A stretch of 64,000 nt of DNA, from the NCBI GenBank assembly GCA_944472135.2, contig OX235270.1:147513632-147577631 (forward strand), in the 5' to 3' direction. Positions 33,560-44,360 of this stretch are shown in pieces. How positions within the stretch are numbered: the stretch's first letter is position 1; each line of letters begins with the position of its first letter. The stretch is from Trichobilharzia regenti (lineage: Eukaryota > Platyhelminthes > Trematoda > Strigeidida > Schistosomatidae). The notes under the pieces are model-generated. The model saw nothing but the letters and a program-made list of their open reading frames with translations, had not been told where the DNA came from and did no database searches. A program made the position numbers and the translations under genes.

Positions 33560-34352
33560 CGAAGACTTGCAGGCAAAAACCAACAAATTGAGCGAAGACG
33601 CAGTAGATGAAGTCGAGGATTCAGGTGAACACAGAGACGATAAAGGTGATGAAGATAATCAACCATCAACCACAGCAACAAAAACCTGCACCAATTACCA
33701 TCAGCGGGAGAAACGTGAAAAGAGTATCTTTCCTCACTTATCTTACAAACATTGTTTCAACCACAGGAAGTCGAGACGGATGAAGATATCAAAGCATGCC
33801 TGCCAGACTCGGAAAGGCAAGATACACCTTTATCTATCTGAAACCAGTACGGAAACCGTCTACACTCGGCAACATAAGGAACAAGACATGAATTTTCTGC
33901 ACAAATGTTAAGTCAGCCAATTCTTCTGTATGGGTCAGAAACTGAAGGGACGCCCAATGTAAAGCATTTCCAAAGGCTACTGCAGACTGTTTTCAACAGC
34001 TGTCTGCTCTGATGGCTTCACGCTAAATATCAGATAACCAAGAAGGATGGACAATAAGAGCTCTGAGAATGAAACAATCAAGAATCTGTTTGACAAAATA
34101 TCAACTGTAGAAACTGAGGACACACCTTTAGAAGAGCGCTGAATGACATCTTGTGCCAGGCAATCGTTTAAGTGGAATCCCGATGAGAAGCGACGAGTGG
34201 GTCATCTGATGGTGACACGAACAAGGAAATGAAAGATTATGAGCGATGGCGGGGGGGGGGTTAGCGTAAGAGGACAGCAGAAAATGGGAGAAAGTGGAGA
34301 TGTGTTACTGAAGCCCCATGTTCCATTTGGAAACCAAGGGAACAACAATAAT
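33560..34352 (+). mobile_element. RTE LINE, diverged copy, 3' part
   Basis: Begins after the RT catalytic block (LQAKTNKLSEDAVDE), passes the NQPSTTATKT connector and the CLSDSERQDTPLSI-equivalent, and ends GAAGCCCCATGTTCCATTTGG and AACAACAATA. An unusual G-run (nine or more G) sits at about 34249-34261. Confidence 0.7.
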
Positions 34353-34654
34353 ATAATAGATGGACTTATAAGAACTGTTTGCTGGATACCTTTATGAATA
34401 ATTCGGGTGTATGCTTCTTCCTGAGTCATCCTTAATGTTTTCTTAGAAGAATCAATAGAGAAACCTCAGTCTAGCGTCATGCTCATTATTAAACATGACT
34501 ATTGAATAACACACACTCAGATGAACAGTAGACAGAATTCTTATGAATATGATAATTCATCCCACCATAAAATGAGACTTATACGGTTCCAGGCACAAGC
34601 AATTTTATTGCAGTTGTCGTGACTTTTATTTAAGTTATTTAAAACTAGTTCTGT
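34353..34654. other. No recognised feature
   Basis: Unassigned spacer. Confidence 0.35.
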
Positions 34655-34885
34655 AAGGATTGATTTGGTTTTCGAGTTTGACCACGGACTGATATATTAA
34701 TTAGAGAAGTATTCAAAACCAACAGGGAGTACTGGACAACCAGCTGTTTCATCCTAGTTTTTTATGGGAATCATCGGTAGCTCGCACCCATCACAAAGGG
34801 TTCGAACCCAGGAGCTCCTGGTTATAAGTATTATCAGGTTTTCCACGGTTCTCTGACTGATATATCATTCCGTGGTCAAATTCAA
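34655..34885. mobile_element. Fold-back SINE type C
   Basis: Minus-strand copy 34655-34830 (its ribozyme reads TACCGATGATTCCC..GGATGAAACAGCTGG on the minus strand), then only the last about 50 bp of the 3' tail on the plus strand (34835-34885, CAGGTTTTCCACGGTTCTCTG). Confidence 0.65.
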
Positions 34886-34989
34886 CATAATACTTAAAAC
34901 TAAGCCAAAAGACTTTTGTTGGTTTATCGTATCGAGTAGTAGTCCTTTTGACATTTAGAGATAGATCAGAGCAATTGATAGTGTTCTCT

Positions 34990-35416
34990 GAGCTGGTTGG
35001 CTAGAATAATGAAACCGTTTGATATAGATGTAGCACACAGAAACCAGCCGAATCGCTTAATTTCGATCTTATGCAAAGCAAAAGATCCGATAGAAAAAGG
35101 AGATAAAATTAACACCATTTACAAAATAAATTTCATGTATGAACTGTAACAAACATTACATCGGCCAACAAAGTGGGAGTCCTCTTCGAATAAGAAGCCA
35201 AGAACACAAATCAGCCGTGAAAAAGACATTATACAAATTCTTTAGTATCAATGAATACAGACAGTTATGGAAATCAATCAATTTGATTTGGATAATATCA
35301 AAATCTTAAACAGAGGAAACATCAAATGTGCACTCAGGGAATTCCTAGAAGCCTGGTACTCCAACAAAAATGCCATTAATAAACACGTTAATATAGACAC
35401 GAAATACATCAACTAA
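34990..35416 (+). pseudogene. Penelope-like element family P4, linker and endonuclease
   Basis: A linker frame (35005-35130: FDIDVAHRNQPNRLISILCK, KDPIEKGDK, YKI) shifts by one base at about 35133. It then reads CMNCNKHYIGQQSGSPLRIR, SQEHKSAVKK, the core of a GIY-YIG endonuclease with its C-x2-C, YIG and Arg. A second shift leads to FDLDNIKILNRGN, KCALREFLEAW (conserved Glu) and a stop at 35416. It is closer to classical Penelope than P1 or P2. Short inverted pieces (GCTGGTTGG and CCAACCAGC) lie on both sides at about 34992 and 35636. Confidence 0.8.
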
Positions 35417-36337
35417 TAAAAAGTAAATCAGGTGGTGACCAGAAAGTTTAAAATCCCAATCAATAGAAAACCGTCAATACACACATATGCAAAGATGGTT
35501 GGTCACCACCAGGAGACGCAATTGTATCATCCATCATTCATGGAGATTTCGAAACCATTTGACTTTATGCTAAATACTGCGCTGAAAGAGGATGTTGTCC
35601 ATAAAAGGGGACGACGAACCTCCGGAAACTAAACCAACCAGCTCCTCAGAGAACGCTACTTGATTGCAAATCATCCACCTGAGTTACAAATCTTTTCTAC
35701 TATTTCATAGATCAGAGCAATGAGATTGTTTTTAAAATCACGTCAGCCAATTATACGATCATGATCCATACATAACCTAACACACATGCGCTGTATAAAG
35801 ATAATGACTCTAAGGTATCAGTAAAAAAGAAAAAAAACAACAGTTTTAACTTTCTACGACTAACACACTCTATCTGCACTACCACCCTTTTTAGTCAGTA
35901 GACAATGTGTCTTTTTGTTACTTATCTTAATATAAACAAAGTAATGCTGATTTAAAATCAGTTTCCCCATTAAATCACTCAACATCTTAGTGCAATAAGT
36001 GTTTATCACCTAAGATCCATAAAGTGCATACAGTTCACTGGAATTTTGAAGGAAAAGACCAAAATAGAAATACAAATTTCACAATTCACCTGTTTGATTG
36101 CCCATGACTTTTTTGTGAAAGTCTTTCTTAATTAGCTACAAATTAAATTAAATCAATGTAAAATATCGTTGAAGAAATGTAACGGATTCCTATTACTTTA
36201 TTTGTGCATTGACTATTGATTGATAAGATGACTTGAAGGTTACAACTGTTCTCATTGTTTTTAATGAGGTTTATCGCCTCATGAAAAGGTATTTAATTCA
36301 TTTAACATTACACCACCTAACTGCCGCTAGGTAGGTA
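35417..36337. other. P4 terminal sequence, then unassigned
   Basis: 35427-35510 has inverted GGTGGTGACCA/TGGTCACCACC. 35630-35720 carries the inverted counterpart of sequence upstream of the P4 frame. Nothing recognised after 35720. Confidence 0.4.
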
Positions 36338-36660
36338 GCAGTGGGAAGTCGTAAGCAGTAGGATGCAGCATATCGGGTGTGAGGACATTGGCTAGCGGTT
36401 GCGGTATATCGTCAACTAGCAGAAGTTAGAATTCATGGGCTGGCCACTGGATCGAGTCCCAAATGGCTTAATCGTCTATGAGCTCGCTAGCCTTGTAACT
36501 GGAAGGTCCTGGGTTCGAACCCCGCTGGGATGGGTGCGTACCTATGAAGAGTCCCAAACTAGGACAGCGGAAACAGCTGTCCAGTATTCCGAGGTTTTTC
36601 AATGGTTCTCTAACTGATGTCAGCTCATGATGAAATCCTGTAACCAATCAACCAAATCCC
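36338..36660 (+). mobile_element. SINE type C, near full length
   Basis: 5' block CAGTGGGAAGTCGTAAGCAG, the GCAGAAGTTAGAATTCATGG block, tRNA-like boxes (GGTTCGAACCC at about 36512), decayed hammerhead (CTATGAAGAGTCCCAAACTA, GGACAGCGGAAACAGCTGTCC) and the 3' tail to TCCCTACAAACC. Confidence 0.78.
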
Positions 36661-36734
36661 TACAAACCAATACTTGAACGCTATTATAAAAACTATCCAT
36701 AGGCAGCAACTTCAGTCGTTAAACATAGTAAATG

Positions 36735-37232
36735 TACTTTAGATGCCACTGTCGTTTTATATCATATTATTGCCTCTAGCTTGGATACAGGTGCCAAATA
36801 TGTTCGGCGTGCCTTCCTAGATTACCTAGACTTCTTTTGTTAAATAAACGTGTTACGACACAAGTACAGTGCTGGACTAATAGGTGGTTGCAAACACTCT
36901 GGGGTGTGGCACTTATCAATTTACATGTATGTGTGGGCACACGTGCATAGGGAGGAGCCATCGGTCTCTGCAGGTTAGGGCTACTGAACACATTGCAAAG
37001 TGGCTGCAACAACAAATAAAATCGTCAGATACATGTGATCCCAGAAATCGATGTCCGAAATCGTCCATAACAAACACACTTCAATAATGCCTTTAAACTG
37101 ATGTATAAAATAAGGTTAGGTCACTTACCTTAATTTGGTGAAGCCTTGGCCATAAAAAAACCTAGGCCTGTCTTATCTGCTCAAAAGTTATTCGTTAATA
37201 CTTCAAACTTACCTTGGTAATACAATTTAGAA
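36735..37232 (+). pseudogene. Penelope-like element endonuclease (P2-like)
   Basis: The 36884-37087 frame reads GTYQFTCMCGHTCIGRSHRSLQVR (YIG changed to CIG), then ATEHIAKWL. After a shift, EALAIKKPRPVLSAQKLFVN ends at 37232 with W-stop. These match the endonuclease end of the P2 copy at 5.0-5.35 kb. Confidence 0.75.
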
Positions 37233-37569
37233 CCAAGATTCGATTTTCTTGCACGATATTTTCAACCTCTTCTTTGCTTTGATTTTTCTTTCTTACCCAC
37301 ACCTTTACGTCATCTCCCTACTCATTATTTTTCCCTCTGACCTGTACACAATCTGATCCGTATTGTAATGATTCACACATTCTTGCCTTCTCTAAAACTG
37401 TGTATGAAAATTACTTGTGTGTGTGGTCAAACTATCCGAAATGTGTTGAGCAAATACATTACATTTTTCAGATAAACTACATCTTATTGTTTTATTGAAA
37501 TTCATGATGGGAGATAATTGCTTTGAATTTTTGAAGTAAACATTAACTGCTACTTAAGAAAGACTTTGT
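37233..37569. other. PLE 3' noncoding or unassigned
   Basis: Pyrimidine-rich just after the stop, then AT-rich. No gene recognised. Confidence 0.35.
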
Positions 37570-37860
37570 TGTACTGCGTGTGACACTAAAAGCCGTCAGT
37601 GGGGCGAGTGTAGTGTTACTAAACTAACTCGTTAATACTATGGTTTATAAGCACTTAGATTTCCGCGAGATTTTAGCAAATGTTATCCTTTCAGATTCTG
37701 AACATCCTCTCCATGCACGACTCTCTGCTTATATCTCATCAGCTAGAATCAAAAGCAACTCTAGAAGACTGTATGCTCGGACGACTAAATACAAAAACTC
37801 TACAATACCTTCTTTAGCCAGAACACATTTTATGAGATGAAAAATGTGTGTAAGACAGAA
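37570..37860 (+). pseudogene. CR1-like LINE C-terminal fragment
   Basis: The 37640-37840 frame reads VYKHLDF, ILSDSEHPLHARLSAYISSA, RLYARTTKYKNSTIPSLA, matching the end of the ORF at 53858-54886 (VDKHLNT, ILSDPQHPLYSQLSPCISSG, IIYARTTKYRNSTIPYLA). 5'-truncated. Confidence 0.82.
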
Positions 37861-37974
37861 AATTACCAACTTACTGAGGAACTCACTCTCAGTAAATGGC
37901 ATTGCCTTTTGTTCTCAATATTACACTGTCGCTAATATTTTCATTTGATTTAATTATATATATATATATATTAT

Positions 37975-38146
37975 TACAACTTCATTCCACACTTTATTTT
38001 GGTATAAGTATGGAATTTTCAGCATGTGATATCGGTAGCCTGAATTTTACAGGCCGATCATTTATATCAGGTGTGCGTCGGCAAGAGATCGAACCTCGGA
38101 CCATGTGTATGGTCGGCAAAAGACATAACCGCTGTGCCACCGACGC
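37975..38146 (-). mobile_element. SINE type A
   Basis: Minus copy with head end CCGACGC at 38146. The tail abuts a (TA)n run at 37953-37972. Confidence 0.84.
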
Positions 38147-38914
38147 ACTTCTTACTGGACGATATTATTAGTGTAACTGCCTTATTTTAATGTTTGCCCC
38201 TTAAATGAGAGAATTAGATGCAATGCTGTATTACACCGCTGAAAATTCCATATTTGTACAAAACGTACAGTTTGCAACAAAGCTATTACTCTAATCAGTT
38301 GAAATACGCCTATATTTAGTTGAAATGTAATTTAGGACTCAATATGATTTCATTATGCACCTTTGAAGTTCAAACATTTGGGTTCACAATTTTTAAAATG
38401 TATCTAATAAGGCTGTGTGATAGGACAAACGAAATGACGTAGCTAAATTACCGTATTCTGACTGCATTTTTGGGAAACGCTAATTGCTTTGATATTTTTC
38501 AACGACAATAACTAAGTAGAGCACCCATCTCCTTAAATGGATTTGTTACCGTTATGTACCTCTGATTTTGAACTTTCCTTATTTAGAAACATTTATTTCC
38601 CGATACAAATTTATAAAAAAAAAGCGAGCAACAGAGGTTAATGAAACAGGATTTAATGAATTCACCAAGTTCCTGTAGAACTCTTTAACTAAATTTTCTA
38701 CATATTGGAGTATATATATACTGTATGAAATAAATCGGGAGATATAAAACTTATAAGCATACAAAATACATTGAATTAATCAGGCGAATGACAGGTGTAA
38801 ATGTTTTTCAGGTCATTTTCAAATAACTTATATGAACTGTGATCAAGATTTGACCGAATAGTTCCAGACTAACTGGGCACAGATAGAGAAGTAGATATAT
38901 GTGTAAATTATGCC
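38147..38914. other. No recognised feature
   Basis: AT-rich. No coding frame or repeat recognised. Confidence 0.35.
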
Positions 38915-39318
38915 CAAATAAGATAAGAAATCTAGAGAATAGTTCAGCCGTAGATAGCACTCACTACATGCAGTTACACATAACCATGCAATAGGCTGGA
39001 TAGGATAGGATGGCAGTTTTAAAATCTGATGGTACATGGTATAGGGAGAGATTGATAAAAGAAGCTTTGTTTATCGAATCAACTGCAAATACATGTAATA
39101 GGTATGATTCATCACCTGTCTCTGATATCTGGAAAATTCAACTACTCCAACCACGACAAATAGGAGAAGACAAAGAAACTATAAAACTCAAGTTTCAAAG
39201 TCGTGTGATCACAATTCATGTTATGATTATGAACAGCAATAAATTTTGTTCGAAAGTGTGTCATCCAGTAAATAATACTATTTCACTCACTGTGTGATAT
39301 ATCCAATAAACAAACTAA
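38915..39318 (+). mobile_element. PLE family P3 terminal repeat, solo
   Basis: Same sequence as 26190-26600 and the reverse complement of 27240-27660, without the endonuclease part. It runs from CCCAAATAAGATAAGAAATC to AACAAACTAATATGGAA. The frame at 39010-39297 is an accidental open frame within it. Confidence 0.78.
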
Positions 39319-39877
39319 TATGGAAAAAAACAACTTTTACTGGATATTTATTCTGTCTGCTGAGAACGTAGGGAAATAAAGCGTTCAAAAGACTTTTTTT
39401 TTCTTCTGAATAGAAATCGGGTATCTTTTTTAAGCACTCGACAAACTCTCAAAAGAAAACGTCATCTCTTTCCTTTTTGCACCAACCAGGAGCTTAGGGG
39501 TTTTTAAGGCAGGACAATTTCTTGTTAATTAGTGTACTGACTGATTTTCAGATCATCCTCCTTATTTGTTTGCCCTTTTTTTCCCCTTTGTAATATGAAG
39601 ATGAATCAGACAGAAATTAAATGACATACTCCGACTAGAAATGCATTCTTTAGTACGAAAATGCGTTTCTAATTGTCAATAGAATTTGAAACCAACTACT
39701 TCTTTGTGTGTCTTACTGGACAACTGAATAGCCTACACATTCGAATTTTGTTTAACTATTATGCTAAGATAAAAAATTTATCACAGAACCCCTAAACAGT
39801 GAACTAAATAAACTCAACGGAGATAAAAACTATTGTGTAATGAATAAAAATATACAGAAAAGCATTAAATTCATGAA
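39319..39877. other. No recognised feature
   Basis: Unassigned AT-rich spacer. Confidence 0.35.
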
Positions 39878-40095
39878 TTGATAGAGGTTGGAAATAATGG
39901 ATTGACCACTGAGTTCGCTTCCACTGGTTTGATGGTCCAAGAGCTTGCTTGGGTTATAAACACCGTTGAGTATTGCTGAGGTATCCCAAACTAGGCTGAC
40001 AAAACGGCTGCCTAGTATCTCCTCCACCCAATGAACGGAAGGGGGGGAGGTTTCACTGCTTTTCTAACTGATATCAACCCGTGATCAAACTTAAG
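39878..40095 (+). mobile_element. SINE type C, decayed
   Basis: GAATTGATAGAGGTTGG, TTGAGTATTGCTGAGGTATC, CCCAAACTAGGC, CAAAACGGCTGCC, and the TTTTCTAACTGATATCAACC tail. Confidence 0.55.
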
Positions 40096-40299
40096 AAAGC
40101 ATTTAAGCCGTGTGACACTCTGTGAAAGGATAAACTGTGATGACTGAGAGAAATCTATGAAGAAACATTCTTGATTGAGAAGTAAAGGATATGATTAGTC
40201 TTCAGATATGTCATAGACTCCATACTATTTCACCACTAATCACATCTTCAACATATTTTAATGCTATTGTAAAATGTTTGAAGAAAGCGTAGAAAATTA

Positions 40300-41400
40300 C
40301 TGCCTGAAAAACTTTTCAGGTTCACCCAAATATTATATTCACCATGGAATACGAAGACAACGATGAGTTGAATTTCCTGGACCTAAATGTAAAAAGAAGA
40401 AACGGAGGAACGGTTGAAAAGTCCATCTACAGAAAAGAAACTTCTACCGGACAATACCTTCACTACAACAGCTTCTGTCCTATGAGCTATAAGCGGAGAT
40501 TAGTAAGGACACCGTACGACAGGGCCAGGAAGTTATGCTCGCCTAATAAGGTAGAAGAAGAATTAAGCTTTTTTGAAAAATACATTAAAGAAAATGGCTA
40601 TCCGAAAGGATTTATCCTAAAGTACAGCAAAGAAAGAGATGAGAAAGAGAAATCTCCAACAGCTGAAAAGAAGAAAGTGTTCATTTACCTCTTATATAGA
40701 GGAGAAACAGTATCACAAAAGACTGACAAGAGGATGAAGGGAGCAGTAAAGAGATGCTTCCCTGCAGCCAATTTGGTGACACTATTCAGCACTACATGCT
40801 CGATAAGCCAATCGAAACTGGATAAGTGCCAAGCTGATGTTACCTCCAACTGCAGTTATAAATTTACGTGTACCTGCGGCAGAGAGTACATTGGAAGGAC
40901 AGAAAGAAAGGTTTCTATCCGGTTTTCAGAGCATAGTTTAAGAAACTTATGCTTAAAAAGAAGCAGATATTTACAAAGTGAAATTACCAGACAACCTGTG
41001 GATACGGGTCATTTTGTCGAGATTTCCAAATCTTTCAAAATATTAAACATATTAAGGACAACGAATCTACTACGATTTGCTGAAGCAATTGCAATCAAAC
41101 GTCACAGACCAGCCAAACTTATGCACACAGAAATAGATTATGGTCAATCTCTCACTCCCTTGGTAACCCTATCACTTTCATTACACTGGTTAGTCATGCA
41201 CCCTAGAGGGCTCAACTCACTAAGCATGTTTTCAAATTGATGAACTTTGGCCTTTTTGAGTTGCCATGTTGACATTGTTTATTAGATTTTTCTGTTTTCT
41301 GTCTTCTCTCACACCCCCTTTTTCTTTTTCCATAGTTTGATAGTATATAAATTGATGGTAACTTAAACTATTATAATACTATAATAATACTATGTCAATA
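40300..41400 (+). mobile_element. Penelope-like element P1, RT end plus endonuclease and 3' region
   Basis: 5'-truncated copy of the same family as 1905-4041. Coding enters at about 40309 (QVHPNIIFTMEYE, the segment after YVDD) and continues as one open frame to 41240. A pyrimidine-rich 3' region to about 41400 follows. Confidence 0.85.
40344..41240 (+). CDS. PLE linker and GIY-YIG endonuclease fragment, 298 codons
   Basis: The longest intact PLE frame here. FLDLNVKRRNGG (residues 11-22) and SIYRKETSTGQYLHYNSFCP (27-46) are the post-RT thumb/connector; a basic linker follows (100-135). The GIY-YIG nuclease has C-x-C at 176/178, Y172, YIG 182-184, Arg193 and Glu247 (FAEAIAIKR), all expected catalytic positions. 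RT palm motifs including YVDD are absent, so the ATG at 40344 is only the first Met inside a truncated element. The endonuclease alone could in principle fold. It sits between a SINE C and an Sm-alpha SINE. Confidence 0.78.
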   Translation: MEYEDNDELNFLDLNVKRRNGGTVEKSIYRKETSTGQYLHYNSFCPMSYKRRLVRTPYDRARKLCSPNKVEEELSFFEKYIKENGYPKGFILKYSKERDEKEKSPTAEKKKVFIYLLYRGETVSQKTDKRMKGAVKRCFPAANLVTLFSTTCSISQSKLDKCQADVTSNCSYKFTCTCGREYIGRTERKVSIRFSEHSLRNLCLKRSRYLQSEITRQPVDTGHFVEISKSFKILNILRTTNLLRFAEAIAIKRHRPAKLMHTEIDYGQSLTPLVTLSLSLHWLVMHPRGLNSLSMFSN

Positions 41401-41502
41401 CTTATATTCCAGATGCGTTCACCTTATAATGTTTTCCCTATTACCTTTCAAATGACAAAGTATGAAATATTATTATTTATAACCATTGTAATTAATATGA
41501 CC

Positions 41503-41790
41503 CGTTGCACAAGTGGTCTATTGGATAACGCTTTGGCGTTTGAAACTATGGGAACTGGATTCGAGTCTCAGTGGGAACATCATCACTCACTGGGGAGTGC
41601 AGGTGCATCCAGTTGGCTGACGAGTCTTAAAGAGGACGAAATGCACATCCTGGCTGGATCCCACTGCTAGTCACCATCCACCAATTATATACTAACTAAA
41701 TGCCCAGACATCGTCGAAGCATCTGCACAACAAGCCAATATGTTAACCTGAGGCCGAGCACTTCGGTCCAATCAGTCGACGGGAAAATTT
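41503..41790 (+). mobile_element. Sm-alpha-like SINE with intact hammerhead core
   Basis: Begins with a tRNA-like pol III region (AAGTGGTCTATTGG A box, GGATTCGAGTC B box at about 41558), then the hammerhead at 41607-41659, CACTGCTAGTCACCATCCACC, and the 3' part with CATCGTCGAAGCATCTGC and GAGCACTTCGGTCC. Known Sm-alpha elements of schistosomes have the same order of pol III promoter, hammerhead and 3' region. Confidence 0.85.
41607..41659 (+). ncRNA. Hammerhead ribozyme, complete core
   Basis: Core CTGACGA at 41617-41623 (C3, U4, G5, A6, G8, A9 conserved; position 7 is C, a position that varies), helix II 41624-41637 (GTCTT/AGGAC, AAAG loop), GAA at 41638-41640, then helix III A-T-G/C-A-T around a CA loop (41641-41648) and C17 at 41649. 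Predicted cleavage follows 41649 (AUC triplet). Helix I pairs 41607-41616 with 41650-41659, ten pairs including three G-U. It carries a 4-bp extension next to the core relative to the decayed copies at 13.8-13.95 kb. Activity is inferred, not shown. Confidence 0.75.
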
Positions 41791-42298
41791 GAAATTCAAA
41801 TAAACTGTAATTTCAGGTAGTTTGCAGTTAGCTGATGAGAACCTGTGAAATAGAATGATGGCATCATTTTAAGCTGGAAATGTGTTCTTTCTTTCTCTAT
41901 AGAAATTTATCAAGGGAACCAAAATGTATGAAAAACTTTTCTATTATAAACCTCAGAAGTACAAAATAGGTTAAGAAATCGATTTTACTTATTTATGGGT
42001 ATTTGCTTATCAAACTACTTATAAACTCTGGATTGTGTTCACTTTCAAATCACTGAGACATACATTTTTGAGGTTATTCATTAAACGAAACAATATTCTT
42101 CCCAGTCTTTCTGATTACATGATATTGCTGGAGCACAGTTTGCATACTGGCAACTTACTTTGTGGACTAAAGATTATCTACGCTTGGTAATAAAATCTGT
42201 AAATTGTGCAAATGTGATTTAAGAATAACAACAGTAATAGCTTTATTATGAATCATGCTCTTCAACAATGTACAGGATTTACAGCAGAGTTTATTGCA
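41791..42298. other. No recognised gene
   Basis: AT-rich. 42230-42298 on the minus strand has two AATAAA signals (near 42250 and 42291) downstream of the frame at 42299-42517. Confidence 0.4.
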
Positions 42299-42517
42299 CT
42301 ATATCTTTCCTTCGTCCAAAATCTTCAAATAGAAACGACTAATTTTCAGAAGATCGTGTGTAACACAGTTTAATCTGACATGGAAAGCGAACCAGTCCAA
42401 CATTATATGATATCTCTGCTTTGTCTTCTTTGAGAAATACACGATATTTTGTTGAATGTCAGCTTTAAAAAGTTCAGGAGTACATTTTGTGAACCAAGCT
42501 AAACCACCCAGGAATGG
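42299..42517 (-). other. Anonymous 72-codon open segment with downstream poly(A) signals
   Basis: Minus strand, open from 42517 to TAG at 42301-42299, without ATG at its start. The translation (FLGGLAWFTKCTPELFKAD ... FYLKILDEGKI) has balanced composition, is not a repeat shadow, and matches none of the transposon families here. A TTTAG that could serve as a 3' splice site lies at about 42500, and AATAAA follows the stop by few bases. It could be a terminal exon of a host gene or the end of an unrecognised transposon. Confidence 0.35.
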
Positions 42518-42704
42518 TCATATCGTCTATTAGAGTAAGCCATCATCCATCGAGGATAATGCTTTTCTCATGTTTTATAGAAACTTTTGAATAAACAGGT
42601 TGTGAATGTTTTAAATTACACAAATCCATAGTCAGTGATACTATCAGGAGGTTATATTTTATTAGATTTCAACAGACTGAATAAGAAGAAATTACAAGAG
42701 GAGT

Positions 42705-42900
42705 GCGTCGGTGACACTCCGGCGGTTAGGAAGCTCACCGACCATGCAAATAGGCCAGGGTTTGGTCCCCTGCCACCAACGCACACCTGATATCTATTGT
42801 CGGCCTGCAAACCTTTGGCTACCGATATCGTATGCTGAAAATTCCATACTTGTACCAAAATACGGTATGGTTTCAAGCTATAATCAAAAGAAAAATATTG
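42705..42900 (+). mobile_element. SINE type A
   Basis: Head GCGTCGGTGACACTCCGGCGG with an insertion, ACACCTGATATCTATTGTCG body, CATACTTGTACCAAAATACG tail. A TGATGGAGGTTTAGTTCG block follows, as at 26692. Confidence 0.82.
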
Positions 42901-43199
42901 ATGGAGGTTTAGTTCGATATCCCAGGTTTTGAGCAGGCCACCCAGTGATTAAATTCACGTAACATACAACAAGATTATTATCAGAGTGTTGTCACAAGTG
43001 TCACAATTGTTTTGCAGTTTAAAATTAACTGTATTTTTCTCTCAAGAAACTTCTACTATCAAAGTTAACAGTCTGAATTTTCTGACAGGTCTAACAAAAA
43101 ATACATATATATATCGAATTATATAAAAATTGAAAAACTTGCAGCGCAGTCAGTGGTAGGATTATTTCTGTTGCTTCCACTTACCAAAATTTGTTATAC

Positions 43200-44095
43200 C
43201 ACAGTTATTTTATAGTTTTTGCTTGAGCGTGGTAAGTCACTTTCAATACAATCACAACTTATGCCCACTTATACTTATACACTCCCGCATTCTGCCTATT
43301 ATTCTTTATTGTTCCCTCTTAGTTCTTCCTGGGCTATTGAAGAAAGACTATACCTTATTACGCAGGATGTTAAAGATTTTCAGCAGGGTAAGCTACGTGA
43401 CACTAAACCAGCTTGTTAATATTCTGGTTGACAAGCACATGGACTCATGTGAAAAATGGGCTGAATCCATTTTATCTAACTCACAACACCCTCTTCATTC
43501 ACAACTCTCCTCTTGTATCTCATCAGGCAGGCAGACCAGAAGCCTACATAGAAACTATATGCTCGCACTAGTAAGTACAAAAACTCAACCATACCCTACT
43601 TAGCTCGTGTTCTGTGTGATAAAGAAAGGAAGCATTAGGCGTGAAACCTATAACTTTTTAAATAGTCAGTAGAACAACTGGATCTCGTCTTTCCAACTCA
43701 TATCTTTTATAGGTACAACGTTTTTTCTTTCTTTCATTTCCTTTCCTCTCTCTCTTTTTGTCTCTGTTATGTGCTCCTTTGTTTCTTTCTTCTGGTTACT
43801 CCATTAAATATGCTATCATCTACTTTTGTAACACCTTCAAACATTCTGTTCAATTTTGGCTTTGCTATCGACCTGCTAATGTGTTATTGTCATAACGAAC
43901 TGAGGTTACACTTAATCTAAGTAGAATTTTATTTTATTGTTAATTTACTAACTGGATACAATATACTGTAGTAAAATTGCTGACAATTCCATTTTGACTT
44001 TAATTTTAACTAATTGGTATCATTGGTTGTTAGCTACCTACTAACATGATACTATTAAACAATTTGCATATTTTCAAGAGTTGCTTTGTAAGGAT
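43200..44095 (+). pseudogene. CR1-like LINE, C-terminal and 3' region
   Basis: The 43223-43603 frame reads LPIILYCSLLVLPGLLKKDY, TLLRRMLKIFSR, VTLNQLVNILVDKHMDSCEK and ILSNSQHPLHSQLSSCISSG, matching residues about 215-310 of the 53.9-54.9 kb ORF. A shift then gives YMLALVSTKT in place of IYARTTKY. A pyrimidine-rich 3' region follows, ending near GCTGACAATTCCA. Confidence 0.83.
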
Positions 44096-44105
44096 TAGAT
44101 TTGTC

Positions 44106-44360
44106 AGAAGAGAACACGAAGTTCAGTAAAGATGACGATCTTTGCGGCTATTTCATTCTCAAAAGCAGCTGTACAATCGCATTTATATAGATTAGTTTAC
44201 ATGCATACAATTATCATTTGTTTAATTAATTCCACATAGTAACGAAGGTGATAATAATTTTCAACTTGACATGAAAATTTAAAGATATGAATATAGATTA
44301 CAAGGGGATTAGAGACAAGATTTCATAGGATTAGAAAATAGTTACAACGTATGGAAAATT
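44106..44360 (+). repeat. Left arm of 255-bp inverted repeat flanking a PLE
   Basis: 44106 pairs with 45680 and 44360 with 45426 without net gaps. The inner about 210 bp differ at only one site seen; the outer 45 bp are clearly diverged. Confidence 0.9.

Noticed and set aside
40344..41240. Host GIY-YIG nuclease gene
   Set aside because: Flanking codons upstream of the ATG continue the PLE connector, and the same protein is fused to RT at 1.9-4.0 kb.
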